This document shows positions 1 through 7,204 of a stretch of 9,095 nucleotides of DNA, piece after piece. The DNA is from Clostridiales bacterium. GTDB taxonomy: Bacteria > Bacillota > Clostridia > Peptostreptococcales > BM714. Location: contig PKTO01000060.1 of NCBI GenBank assembly GCA_002869095.1, forward strand, positions 1 to 9,095, given 5' to 3'. Within the stretch, counting starts at the first letter, position 1; every line of letters begins with the position of its first letter. The notes beneath the pieces were generated by a model. That model saw only the letters and a list, made by a program, of their open reading frames with translations, did no database searches and was not told the origin of the DNA. Made by a program: the position numbers and the translations under genes.

Positions 1-1010
1 AATCTTCCTGCAACTTCCGTCATCTCGTTGATAGGCACAAGTATTCCCTTCCTCATATACAGATACAGCCCTATTCCGCAAGCAACCGCAAACAATAGCA
101 CCGTTAAAAGATATATGTAGGTTTTGCCGGCAGCCATGGTAGAATTTTCAGCATTGACCCTCGCTGCATTCAAAGCCACCGTACCGGTTTGATCCATTAT
201 GAAAAAAAGTTGGGTTTCCAATTCCTCTCTCTGCGACTCAATAGATTCAAGCTTGCTCCAGCTCAATCGCATCTTTGCCATAGAATCTTTATACTCAAGA
301 GCTGTTGTGCGGACATTGTAAAACAATTCTATCTCCGCCGAATCAGCCATTTTGCTCAAAGCTTCGTCAATATCTGAGGAAATGGATTCGAGTATGTTGA
401 TTCCTTCCTCTATTTTTATCGGATCCATGGTATTTACTGCCTGCTGTTTCAATTCAACGACCTCAAAGCCTCTCAAATAAAGATCTTTGGCAAACCTTAG
501 CGCTTCAGCCCTACGACCAATCAACACTCTATCAAAATATTTCCCCAAAGTTTCAAAATATGATTCCTTGACGTCTTTAAGATTTTGGTCTTCAGCAGTC
601 AAAACATCAATGATGTTTTGATTTTCGTCTAAAAAAGCCTCGTATTTGTAAATATTCTGTTTTGCAATTTCAAGTTGGGTCGAGAACTGTTCCCATTGAA
701 TTTCTCCGTCAATCTTGTATTGCGCTCCATCAATCAGCCTATTCAATCTAACCAGAATCTGCTTTGCCTTGCTGTAGCTCTCATCATCTGGATTAGCTAC
801 GTAATTCCTGACAGCAATTGTCAAAGACTGGTACTCAGACTGTATACCGTTGGTGATTTCAAGGCTTGGTATTTGTTGTTCTGTCATTCCCCTCGCGCCT
901 GACCTTATGCTGTTCATATTCAAAAGCGTAAGAAGTACTGCCAAGCATATAATCCCCATTGCAATCGATATTCCTGCAACTACTTTTCTTTCAAGTGATT
1001 TCAAATTCAC
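1..1010 (-). CDS. Methyl-accepting chemotaxis protein, N-terminal part (gene continues past window edge)
   Basis: A transmembrane chemoreceptor that would sense a ligand outside the cell and control CheA. I read 336 codons on the minus strand with no stop. A short basic N-terminus leads into membrane helix 1 (about residues 10-30). A long, probably all-helical extracellular region follows (about 31-296), then membrane helix 2 (about 297-318). The frame ends in LVPINEMTEVAGR, the typical start of a HAMP domain. The signalling and methylation domain lies outside the window. The start is GTG at 1010: AGGAGG lies about 11 bases upstream and an in-frame TGA sits two codons before it. At about 266 residues the sensor is longer than a simple four-helix bundle and could be a helical bimodular type; that is inference. 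The gene starts 36 bases after the cheA stop, so the two are probably co-transcribed and may be partners. Confidence 0.88.
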   Translation of the reverse strand, partial: MNLKSLERKVVAGISIAMGIICLAVLLTLLNMNSIRSGARGMTEQQIPSLEITNGIQSEYQSLTIAVRNYVANPDDESYSKAKQILVRLNRLIDGAQYKIDGEIQWEQFSTQLEIAKQNIYKYEAFLDENQNIIDVLTAEDQNLKDVKESYFETLGKYFDRVLIGRRAEALRFAKDLYLRGFEVVELKQQAVNTMDPIKIEEGINILESISSDIDEALSKMADSAEIELFYNVRTTALEYKDSMAKMRLSWSKLESIESQREELETQLFFIMDQTGTVALNAARVNAENSTMAAGKTYIYLLTVLLFAVACGIGLYLYMRKGILVPINEMTEVAGR

Positions 1011-1046
1011 GGCTTCTCAATCCTCCTATCGCATCGTCAAATAATT
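1011..1046 (-). promoter_or_regulatory. cheA-receptor intergenic gap with strong ribosome binding site
   Basis: The 36 bases between the cheA stop and the receptor GTG hold AGGAGG at 1021-1026, about 11 bases from the GTG. I see no hairpin or promoter here, which supports one transcript for both genes. Confidence 0.6.
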
Positions 1047-3113
1047 CTAATTCCTTATTAAACCTGCCGGATCAAGTATCATGCTTATTCCCCCGTCGCC
1101 AAGCAGAGCGCATCCGGTAAGTCCATCCGTCTTCTTGAGAAACCTCGAAAAATTCTTTACGACAACCTGATGTTCCCCAACAAGTTCGTCAGTAAACAAA
1201 CATGCCACTTTATTGTCATGCTCAACCATTATCAATATTCCATCCTCTATTTCGATGATATCGGTATCCAATCCGAATTTTTCGTGCAGCCTTATTATAG
1301 GATGGCAATTGCCTCTGATCAATATCATCTCATTATTCTCGGTATCTCTTATGACATCTTTCTTGCGCACCTTGAACGATTCCTTGATTGAGGTTATGGG
1401 CAATGTAAAATTGGATTTTCCGACTCGCGTAATCATTCCGTCCACTATTGCCAAAGTCAAAGGAATGCGGATAATGAATTCCGACCCATTACCATCTCTG
1501 CTTTCGACTCGAATGGCTCCCCCGATTTTTTCAATATTGCGCACTACTACATCCATCCCGACTCCACGACCTGAAAATCCTGTAATCTCATCATTAGTGG
1601 AAAATCCCGGTTTGAATATCATATTGAATATTTCCTTATCTCCGTATTGGCCTCCCGGTTCAAGCAAGCCCTTCTCAATCGCCTTTTTCATGATTTTTTC
1701 TTTATTTAAACCCTGGCCGTCATCCTTGACGATGATCCATACATCTCCTCCGGAATGTTTCGCTTCAAGCACAACTTTGCCTGAAGCAGGCTTTCCATTC
1801 GCACTCCTAATTTCTGGCTCCTCTATTCCGTGGTCGATGGCGTTTCTTATCAAATGCATCAAGGGATCTGAAATATGCTCAATTATATTCTTATCCACTT
1901 CGGTTTCCTGTCCTATCAACTCAAGAGAAACATCCTTTCCTGTTTGCGAACACATGTCTCTCACAATCCTGTTCATCTTCTGAAAAGTCAAGGAAAGCGG
2001 AACCATCCGGATTTCCATAACCACATCCTGCAAATCATTTATTATCTTTCTCATCTGATTCGCGGCTTTATTGAAATTATCAAGTTTCAAATTCTGCAAT
2101 TCAGTATTTCCTGTGACCATAGCCTCCGACACTACAATTTCACCAACCAAATTCATAAGTACATCGAGTTTCTCTACATCAACACTTATATATTTGCGTT
2201 TTTTTGCCGTCTGATTTATTCGGTTGACTTTGTTAACCGTTGTCTCCTCATGCTTTTCTGGATTTTTTTCTTCAGTTGGCACCCCGGGTTCAGAATCCAA
2301 GATTTTCCCTTGGAATCTCTCGCCTATTGATACATATTCGTCCTTGCCGATTTCTTTCAACTCCAAGTCTTTCAACAACGAAACCCTTGAAAAGAAGTTC
2401 TCCATCTCTTTGTAATTCTGCTCGCAACAAATTATGATTTCAAAGCCATTCTCCCTAATAAAAGCTTCGCTCGATTCACTTTCGAAATCTTGCGGGCTAT
2501 GCAGAATTTCCTTGCTGAATTCCATTATTCCATGAATAATAGAAAAGGCCCTGACATTCTCCATCTGACAGTTTTCTTCAAATATGATTTTTACATAGTA
2601 AAATTTATCATTGTCTGAAAATTTCAGTTCTTCATAAGATTTGACCTTTGAACATTCGTTTGCCGACTTTATTTCTTCTTCGATTTCATCCTCAATGCTT
2701 CCATTCATAAACATCAATGATTCCAAATAATCCTTCAAAGTCTCTATCAATATTTCGGCGCTGTCGAATTCGCCTTCTCCACATTGTATCTTTTCGACTT
2801 CACCTTTAATGAAATCGACTGACTCCAACATCAAGTCGGCAATCCCTTTGTAGTCGATTTCAGCTGGTTCCTCAGTTCTTAAGTAGTCGAACAAATCTTC
2901 CGCGGAATGGGCCAGCTTGGCGATATTATCATAATGCATCATCATCGAGTTTCCCTTGATTGTATGCATCAATCTGAATATTTCAGGTATGCCGGATGTC
3001 ATATCCTTTGTTTTTTCACTTTCGATAATTATTGTCTCCAATTGTTCGACAAGATTTTCCGTTTCATGAACATATATTTCCACCATGCTGTCGTTTTCGA
3101 TTCTTGATGACAA
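1047..3113 (-). CDS. cheA: Chemotaxis sensor histidine kinase CheA
   Basis: Cytoplasmic kinase that autophosphorylates in response to chemoreceptors and passes phosphate to CheY and CheB. All five CheA domains are visible (688-residue numbering). P1/HPt carries phospho-acceptor His50 in HTIKGNS. A P2-like ferredoxin-fold segment lies at about 172-256, followed by a charged linker. The P3 dimerisation helices begin near 308. The P4 ATPase has N box HLIRNAIDHGIE (420-431), G1 DDGQG (464-468), F box FKPGFST (500-506) and G2 GRGVGMD (515-521). A CheW-like P5 runs to the end. The frame is open to a TTG at 3158, but I prefer the TTG at 3113: AAAGGGGG (3121-3128) sits 7 bases before it, and the protein then begins close to the HPt domain as usual, with His50 near the E. 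coli His48 position. The upstream TTG has only a weak, distant site. A sigma-28-like promoter precedes the gene and a receptor gene follows. Stop codon is TAG. Length is normal and no catalytic motif is missing. Confidence 0.96.
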   Translation of the reverse strand: MSSRIENDSMVEIYVHETENLVEQLETIIIESEKTKDMTSGIPEIFRLMHTIKGNSMMMHYDNIAKLAHSAEDLFDYLRTEEPAEIDYKGIADLMLESVDFIKGEVEKIQCGEGEFDSAEILIETLKDYLESLMFMNGSIEDEIEEEIKSANECSKVKSYEELKFSDNDKFYYVKIIFEENCQMENVRAFSIIHGIMEFSKEILHSPQDFESESSEAFIRENGFEIIICCEQNYKEMENFFSRVSLLKDLELKEIGKDEYVSIGERFQGKILDSEPGVPTEEKNPEKHEETTVNKVNRINQTAKKRKYISVDVEKLDVLMNLVGEIVVSEAMVTGNTELQNLKLDNFNKAANQMRKIINDLQDVVMEIRMVPLSLTFQKMNRIVRDMCSQTGKDVSLELIGQETEVDKNIIEHISDPLMHLIRNAIDHGIEEPEIRSANGKPASGKVVLEAKHSGGDVWIIVKDDGQGLNKEKIMKKAIEKGLLEPGGQYGDKEIFNMIFKPGFSTNDEITGFSGRGVGMDVVVRNIEKIGGAIRVESRDGNGSEFIIRIPLTLAIVDGMITRVGKSNFTLPITSIKESFKVRKKDVIRDTENNEMILIRGNCHPIIRLHEKFGLDTDIIEIEDGILIMVEHDNKVACLFTDELVGEHQVVVKNFSRFLKKTDGLTGCALLGDGGISMILDPAGLIRN

Positions 3114-3189
3114 TCTGAATCCCCCTTTATGCGAATAACAAATTTCTTGTTTACTCAATAATATTATTTGAATAATCCTTCATTTAGTC

Positions 3190-3216
3190 CTATCGGTTTT
3201 TTATTCAATTCATTTA
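3190..3216 (-). promoter_or_regulatory. Candidate sigma-28 (sigma-D) promoter of cheA
   Basis: On the minus strand TAAA (3213-3216) is followed by exactly 15 bases and then ACCGATAG (3190-3197). The flagellar/chemotaxis sigma-28 consensus is TAAA-N15-GCCGATAA, so the -35 core and spacing match and six of eight -10 bases agree. Transcription would start near 3183, about 70 bases before the TTG at 3113. The gene behind it is chemotactic, which fits. No convincing sigma-A hexamer pair was seen in the same gap. Confidence 0.6.
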
Positions 3217-3250
3217 TATCAAATGCCTAAAGTTATTCTTTAAAAATAAT

Positions 3251-3272
3251 AGAAGCCCTTTAATGGGCTTCT
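3251..3272 (-). terminator. Rho-independent terminator of the pyridoxamine kinase operon
   Basis: An 8-bp perfect stem, AGAAGCCC (3251-3258) with GGGCTTCT (3265-3272), encloses a 6-base loop. Read on the minus strand it is followed by ATTATTTTTA, a moderate T-rich tail. It begins about 20 bases after the kinase stop codon and separates that operon from the cheA promoter. Confidence 0.75.
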
Positions 3273-3290
3273 TGCTTTAGAAATTATTCT

Positions 3291-4163
3291 CTATAAAAGC
3301 TCGTAACTGCTTCCTATCACCGGCAGGTTCAATGTGTTCAGGACCCGCTCGAGCAGCACTCCCTCCCGCTTGGGATACTCGAATCCATAGCTTGCCCTTA
3401 TGGCGGTAGTTATGAACTGGACAGACCTTTCCATTGCAACAGGCAGGCTGTCCCCCTGGAGGAGGCTCCCCACGACTATGCTTGCAAAAGCGTCGCCCGT
3501 CCCCGGGAAATGCGCCGGTATGTATCTGCAGCTCACCTTCCAATACTTGTCGTGCCTCTTGTCGTACGCTATCACGCTCGTGTTCTTGTCGCCGTCGGGA
3601 TTGGGAACGCTTGTCAGTATCACCGTGCCCGGCCCCATTTCCGAAAGGCGCTTGAGCCATTTCTTGACCCCCGCCCCGTCTATGGACTCGTCGTATTCTT
3701 CCCCCAGCAAATACGCCGCTTCGGTGAAGTTGGGCGTTATTATGTCGGCTTTTCCAACAAGATTGCGCATGTTTACAACCATTTCATTGTCCATGGTTGC
3801 ATACAGTTCCCCGTTGTCGCCCATTACCGGGTCAACCAGCACAAGGTTGTTGTCATTTCCGAAATGATCTATGAAATCGGAAACTATTGCAATTTGCTTT
3901 GGCGAGCCCAGAAACCCGCTGTATATTGCGTCGAATTCAATTTCTAGCTTTTTCCAGTGGTTTACATAAGCTTCAAGCTGGTCGGTCAGGTCTACAAAAG
4001 TGTAGTCCGTGAAATCCCCTGTATGGCTGGAAAGAACAGCCGTGGGAACCGGACAGACCTGTATGCCCATGGTCGAGAGTATCGGTATGATTGCCGTAAG
4101 CGACGCCCTCCCGAAACCCGACAAGTCATGGATTGCAGCCACCTTCTGAACAGGAATTTTCAT
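3291..4163 (-). CDS. Pyridoxamine/pyridoxal kinase (PdxY/PdxK type, ribokinase fold)
   Basis: Predicted cytoplasmic ATP-dependent kinase that phosphorylates pyridoxal, pyridoxamine or pyridoxine in vitamin B6 salvage. In the 290-residue form I see the N-terminal AIHDLSGFGRASL segment typical of this group, LVDPVMGD (about 109-116), ITPNFTEA (about 142-149), and the C-terminal ribokinase-family anion-hole/catalytic motif PGTGDAF with Asp224 as the expected base. The frame extends to ATG 4181, which overlaps the stop of the radical SAM gene as ATGA. The inner ATG at 4163 has AAGGGGAGGG ending about 4 bases upstream and gives the usual N-terminus, so I place the start there. It is the last gene of the four-gene unit and is followed by a terminator. 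Substrate preference among B6 vitamers cannot be read from sequence. A hydroxymethylpyrimidine kinase is the main alternative and is less likely. Stop is TAG. Confidence 0.88.
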   Translation of the reverse strand: MKIPVQKVAAIHDLSGFGRASLTAIIPILSTMGIQVCPVPTAVLSSHTGDFTDYTFVDLTDQLEAYVNHWKKLEIEFDAIYSGFLGSPKQIAIVSDFIDHFGNDNNLVLVDPVMGDNGELYATMDNEMVVNMRNLVGKADIITPNFTEAAYLLGEEYDESIDGAGVKKWLKRLSEMGPGTVILTSVPNPDGDKNTSVIAYDKRHDKYWKVSCRYIPAHFPGTGDAFASIVVGSLLQGDSLPVAMERSVQFITTAIRASYGFEYPKREGVLLERVLNTLNLPVIGSSYELL

Positions 4164-4177
4164 TGGGCCCTCCCCTT

Positions 4178-5098
4178 TCATTTCATTCTGTATGTTACGT
4201 ATCCCTTATACTCGAGCTTGTCTATTTTTTCGTCCGCACCCAGTCGGCCCAGAACTTCTTCGGGATCTCCTCCGCGGCTTTTTATGAAACTCGATATTTC
4301 ATGCTGGTTCATGGGATGCCTTCCTATTATGCTTAGCACAGCATTGAAATCATCCTTTATACCGCTTGAAAACTCACTTTCAGTCAAATGGTTTATTGAA
4401 TAGCCCTTCAGCCCTCTCGCGAATTCTTCAATCACATCGTCTTCCGGAGTCTCTACGTATGATTCCGCGGGCGGCCTTACGGGGGCGTTTATGAAAACCT
4501 TTTCGTATTTGATTTGGCCAAGCATGCCCCTGAAGGCCTCGAGTGCATATTGTGAATCGTTCATTCCCTTAACCAGCATTATTTCAATCCAGAGCTGGCC
4601 CTTGTACTGCCTTGAGAATTCTTTGAGTCCGTCGAAAACGTCATCGAACCTGATAGTACCGTAAGGCCTGTTTACAGCCTTGAAAGACTTTTCGTCGTAT
4701 GCGTCGAGCGAAGGCAGCACCAGATGCGCCTCCATGAGGTCGTCCCTCACAGATTTTTCATACAGGAGTGCGCCATTTGTTATCACAGCTACGGGCTTGT
4801 CTGTGATTTTCTTTATGCCTCTTATGAGATCCCCAAGTCCTTTAAAAAGAGTCGGCTCTCCGTCTCCCACAAGCGTGACAACATCGTATTCCTTTACATC
4901 CTTTAGGTACATTTCGAGTTCGGAAAGCATTTCCCCAACTTCGAAGAAGGGTTTTCTTTCGTTGGTCATGTGCCTTGTCCGTCCCAATTGGCAATAAACG
5001 CAGGAATAGTTGCACGTGTCGGCTGGAATAGGTTCGATTCCCACCGAAAGCCCCATTCTCCTTGAAGGCACCGGCCCGTATACGTAATTGTAATGCAA
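4178..5098 (-). CDS. Radical SAM protein, COG0731 (TYW1-related) type, function unknown
   Basis: An iron-sulfur enzyme of the radical SAM superfamily, cytoplasmic. The cluster-binding motif CNYSCVYC (Cys29, Cys33, Cys36 in the 306-residue form) lies just after the family-typical YGPVPSRRMGLSVGIEP segment. VGDGEPTL near 75-82 resembles the SAM-contacting GGEP motif. The last ~60 residues look like a winged-helix domain (HPMNQHEISSFIKSRGGDPE). COG0731 is related to wyosine-synthesis proteins, but bacterial members have no settled reaction, so I assign none. The frame is open to 5248, yet that extension overlaps the preceding gene. Two starts are realistic: ATG at 5107, which touches its AAAGGGG, and TTG at 5098, which lies 9 bases from it. 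I use the TTG. The stop TGA overlaps the outer kinase start, so translation is probably coupled. Confidence 0.85.
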   Translation of the reverse strand: MHYNYVYGPVPSRRMGLSVGIEPIPADTCNYSCVYCQLGRTRHMTNERKPFFEVGEMLSELEMYLKDVKEYDVVTLVGDGEPTLFKGLGDLIRGIKKITDKPVAVITNGALLYEKSVRDDLMEAHLVLPSLDAYDEKSFKAVNRPYGTIRFDDVFDGLKEFSRQYKGQLWIEIMLVKGMNDSQYALEAFRGMLGQIKYEKVFINAPVRPPAESYVETPEDDVIEEFARGLKGYSINHLTESEFSSGIKDDFNAVLSIIGRHPMNQHEISSFIKSRGGDPEEVLGRLGADEKIDKLEYKGYVTYRMK

Positions 5099-5112
5099 GC
5101 TCTCCATCCCCT

Positions 5113-6240
5113 TTAAAGTTTTATCAATTCGTAATCCGAGCTCCCCAGGCCTATTTCCTCTCCATAGCTTATCTGGAGCTCCCCGTAGGTCCCTTTTCTC
5201 ATAGCCTTGAAATGGTCGTTGGCACATTCGCATTCGCTTTCTCCGCATGTCCTGTCATGGAGCATTGAGTGTCTAAGCGCGGGTTCGCTGTTTACAAGGT
5301 CAAGGCTGGCTTTGTCAATGGCCACCGGGTCTGTTGATGCCAGTATTCCTATGTCCGGAACTATCGGCGCATCGCTCCAGGGCACGCAGTCGCAGTCTGG
5401 GGTTATGTCCATAAGGAAGTTGAAGTATATGGTCTTGCCCTTCTTGCCTTTTACGGCGGCATACGCATATTCGGTCATCTTCTCGATGAAATCCCTCGCC
5501 TCGCTGCCCCATTGGTCAAGCTCTATGGCCTGGACCGGGCAAACCGTCAGGCATTCCCCGCATCCTATGCAGCTTCCCTCGTGTATAAAGGCCTTTCCGT
5601 CGTGCATCTTTATGGCCCCTTCGGGGCATACGTTGACGCAAGCTTTGCAGCCTATGCATTTGTCATCGTCAACCTTAGGACGGGTCGAATGCTGGTCCCT
5701 CTTTCCTATTGCCGGAGCGCATCCCATTGCTATGTTTTTTATGCTCCCCCCGAATCCGGCCATTTCATGACCCTTGAAGTGGGATACCACCACCATGGCG
5801 TCCGCATTTACTATGTCGGAAGCTATTCTTGCTATGCTGAAATGCTTCAGCCCCAATTCCATGGTTTCAAAACTCCCGCTTTTAAGGCCGTCGGCTATGA
5901 TGATAGGGGCTCCGGCAACATGCGGCGTAAATCCGTGTTCGTATGCCGTATTCAGATGGTCCACAGAATTTTTTCGGCTTCCGCTGTAGAGGGTGTTGGT
6001 GTCCGTAAGGAATGGGTTTCCGCCGGCCTCCTTTATCTTGTCGACTATGGGGCGAACAAAAATGGGCCTTATGAAACCGTCTCCTCCGCTTTCTCCGAAA
6101 TGCAGCTTGACTGCCGTCAAGTCCCCCTTCGATATGACGCTCGATGTCTCGACAGCATCGAACAGGCGCATTATCTTGTTTCTCTTGTTCTCTTTCTTTC
6201 TTCTGGACCTGAAATCCATAAAATAGACATTGCTCTTCAT
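5113..6240 (-). CDS. DUF362 protein with two [4Fe-4S] ferredoxin motifs (COG2768 type)
   Basis: An uncharacterised iron-sulfur protein, probably cytoplasmic since no signal peptide is visible. In the 375-residue form the DUF362 segment is recognisable by AVKLHFGE (about 44-51), VVVSHFKGHEMAGFGG and IKNIAMGC. Two bacterial ferredoxin motifs follow: CIGCKACVNVCP (from 195) and CIGCGECLTVCP (from 224). DUF362 resumes after them and includes ASTDPVAIDKASLDLV. Extra cysteines occur near the C-terminus (CDC, then C-x4-C-x-C), so a third metal site is possible. An electron-transfer or cluster-related role is inference. An outer ATG at 6246 overlaps the peptidase stop (ATGA), but the ATG at 6240 has GAGAGGA six bases upstream and is preferred. 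The stop lies 14 bases before the chosen radical SAM start, so the two are very likely translated from one mRNA. Confidence 0.88.
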   Translation of the reverse strand: MKSNVYFMDFRSRRKKENKRNKIMRLFDAVETSSVISKGDLTAVKLHFGESGGDGFIRPIFVRPIVDKIKEAGGNPFLTDTNTLYSGSRKNSVDHLNTAYEHGFTPHVAGAPIIIADGLKSGSFETMELGLKHFSIARIASDIVNADAMVVVSHFKGHEMAGFGGSIKNIAMGCAPAIGKRDQHSTRPKVDDDKCIGCKACVNVCPEGAIKMHDGKAFIHEGSCIGCGECLTVCPVQAIELDQWGSEARDFIEKMTEYAYAAVKGKKGKTIYFNFLMDITPDCDCVPWSDAPIVPDIGILASTDPVAIDKASLDLVNSEPALRHSMLHDRTCGESECECANDHFKAMRKGTYGELQISYGEEIGLGSSDYELIKL

Positions 6241-6242
6241 TT

Positions 6243-7073
6243 TCATTCCTCTCTTTCCATATATTCTCTCAATTCAAGACTTTTTTCTTCCAAGATGTAT
6301 GGATCGATGTATACACCCATCAGCTGCGTCTCAAAATGCAGATGAGATCCGGTTGAAAAGCCTGTGCTTCCCATAGTCCCTATTTGCTGGCCCCTTTCTA
6401 CGAAATCCCCTTTTTCAACCGACATGGTTTCAAGGTGGGCGTAAAGCGTCAGCAGGCCGAGTCCATGGTCGATAACTATGGTGTTTCCTGTAAGGCTTTG
6501 GGCTTCAGACAATACAACCTGCCCTGAATTGGCGGCGCTTACAGGCGTGCCAAGCTTGTTTGCCAAGTCTATTCCCGCATGTATGTATCCGTATCCTCCG
6601 TTCAAGGTCCTTCTTGCGCCAAAGGGTGTGGAAAGCCTTCCCTCGACCGGCATCATGAATGGCTCATCCCAGTATATTTCATCCGACCTCACCGACTTGG
6701 CAAGTGTCATCCTAAGCCTTTCTCCGCCCTTTGAAACGGCTTCAATCCGCCTTTCCAGAAGGCTTTGGGATATGCGAAGCTCCTGGCTTGAAAAGACCCT
6801 GTCGGAAAATCCTATGTCCAGCTTCTTTCTGAATATGTTTCGTCCATCCCTCTTGACGTTTACAATGAAAACACCTCTTTTGCCCGAATTGAGCGTGTCG
6901 ACTGCAAAAAGCCTGTTCCAGACGTCCTCATCCTCAGTCATTCGAAAAAATGTCTGCATATGCACCATGTCTGTTTCTATTCGGATCTGGTCGCCCTTTT
7001 CAAGATTCTTCATTTCGAGTGAAAAGACCCAGCCAGGCTCGGTTCCATTCATCGATATGCAAGCCTCCGGCAA
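6243..7073 (-). CDS. M23-family metallopeptidase domain, cut off from its lipoprotein signal by an in-frame TAG
   Basis: A predicted zinc endopeptidase of the LytM/lysostaphin type, which would cut peptidoglycan cross-bridges outside the membrane. From the TTG at 7073 (276 residues) an unassigned N-terminal region (about 1-130) precedes the peptidase domain. That domain has HAGID (His165, Asp169), YAHLE (His213) and HLHFE (His244, His246), so all usual zinc and catalytic residues are present. In the same frame, TAG at 7098-7100 separates this sequence from a 26-residue lipoprotein signal peptide beginning at ATG 7178; read through, the product would be about 311 residues. The TTG start is an open-frame boundary, not a proven start. 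ATG at 7052 has GGAGG 11 bases upstream and is an alternative. Without readthrough the enzyme would lack an export signal and probably its cell-wall role, so the gene may be a recent pseudogene. It is the first large gene of the operon and overlaps the next by ATGA. Confidence 0.82.
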   Translation of the reverse strand: MPEACISMNGTEPGWVFSLEMKNLEKGDQIRIETDMVHMQTFFRMTEDEDVWNRLFAVDTLNSGKRGVFIVNVKRDGRNIFRKKLDIGFSDRVFSSQELRISQSLLERRIEAVSKGGERLRMTLAKSVRSDEIYWDEPFMMPVEGRLSTPFGARRTLNGGYGYIHAGIDLANKLGTPVSAANSGQVVLSEAQSLTGNTIVIDHGLGLLTLYAHLETMSVEKGDFVERGQQIGTMGSTGFSTGSHLHFETQLMGVYIDPYILEEKSLELREYMEREE

Positions 7074-7097
7074 AAGAGCCTTTTCCTCGACTTCCGC

Positions 7098-7178
7098 CTA
7101 TTCCGATTTATAAGCAACGCAAGCCGAAAGCATTATCACAATCATTATCAATACTGCTGTTTTAAGCTTCTTCTTCAT
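7098..7178 (-). CDS. Lipoprotein signal peptide fragment of the M23 gene, ending at in-frame amber
   Basis: ATG at 7178 opens a 26-codon frame with a lysine-rich start, a hydrophobic core (AVLIMIVIMLSA) and a lipobox LSAC with Cys20, then CVAYKSE and TAG. GGTGA four bases before the ATG pairs well with the 16S tail, and an extended -10 promoter lies just upstream, so this is the expected natural start. The frame continues after the TAG as a plausible linker (AEVEEKALLPEA) into the M23 protein, so I read it as the 5' end of that gene rather than a separate peptide. An in-frame ATG at 7190 is an alternative start. Confidence 0.7.
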   Translation of the reverse strand: MKKKLKTAVLIMIVIMLSACVAYKSE

Positions 7179-7204
7179 TCCTTCACCCATTACCCTTTTT
7201 ATAA

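Noticed and set aside
189..1044. Short plus-strand frames in the first kilobase
   Set aside because: They are antisense to the continuous chemoreceptor frame, which has a signal anchor, second membrane helix and HAMP start.
1213..1983. Plus-strand open frame of 256 codons inside cheA
   Set aside because: It is fully antisense to the conserved CheA P4/P5 domains and its translation resembles no known protein.
3400..3947. Overlapping plus-strand frames opposite the kinase
   Set aside because: They are antisense to conserved ribokinase-fold motifs and have no independent support.
5099..5248. Longer N-terminus for the radical SAM protein
   Set aside because: The extra residues are arginine-rich, overlap the end of the DUF362 gene in another frame, and lack family similarity; a ribosome binding site lies at the inner starts.
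5512..6345. Long open frame (277 codons) on the plus strand
   Set aside because: It lies antisense across the clearly coding DUF362 gene and into the M23 gene, with no recognisable domain or ribosome binding site; it looks like a codon-bias shadow.
7098..7100. TAG read as pyrrolysine
   Set aside because: TAG ends four of the seven complete genes here and no pyl genes are visible; a nonsense mutation or base error is simpler, though not excluded.
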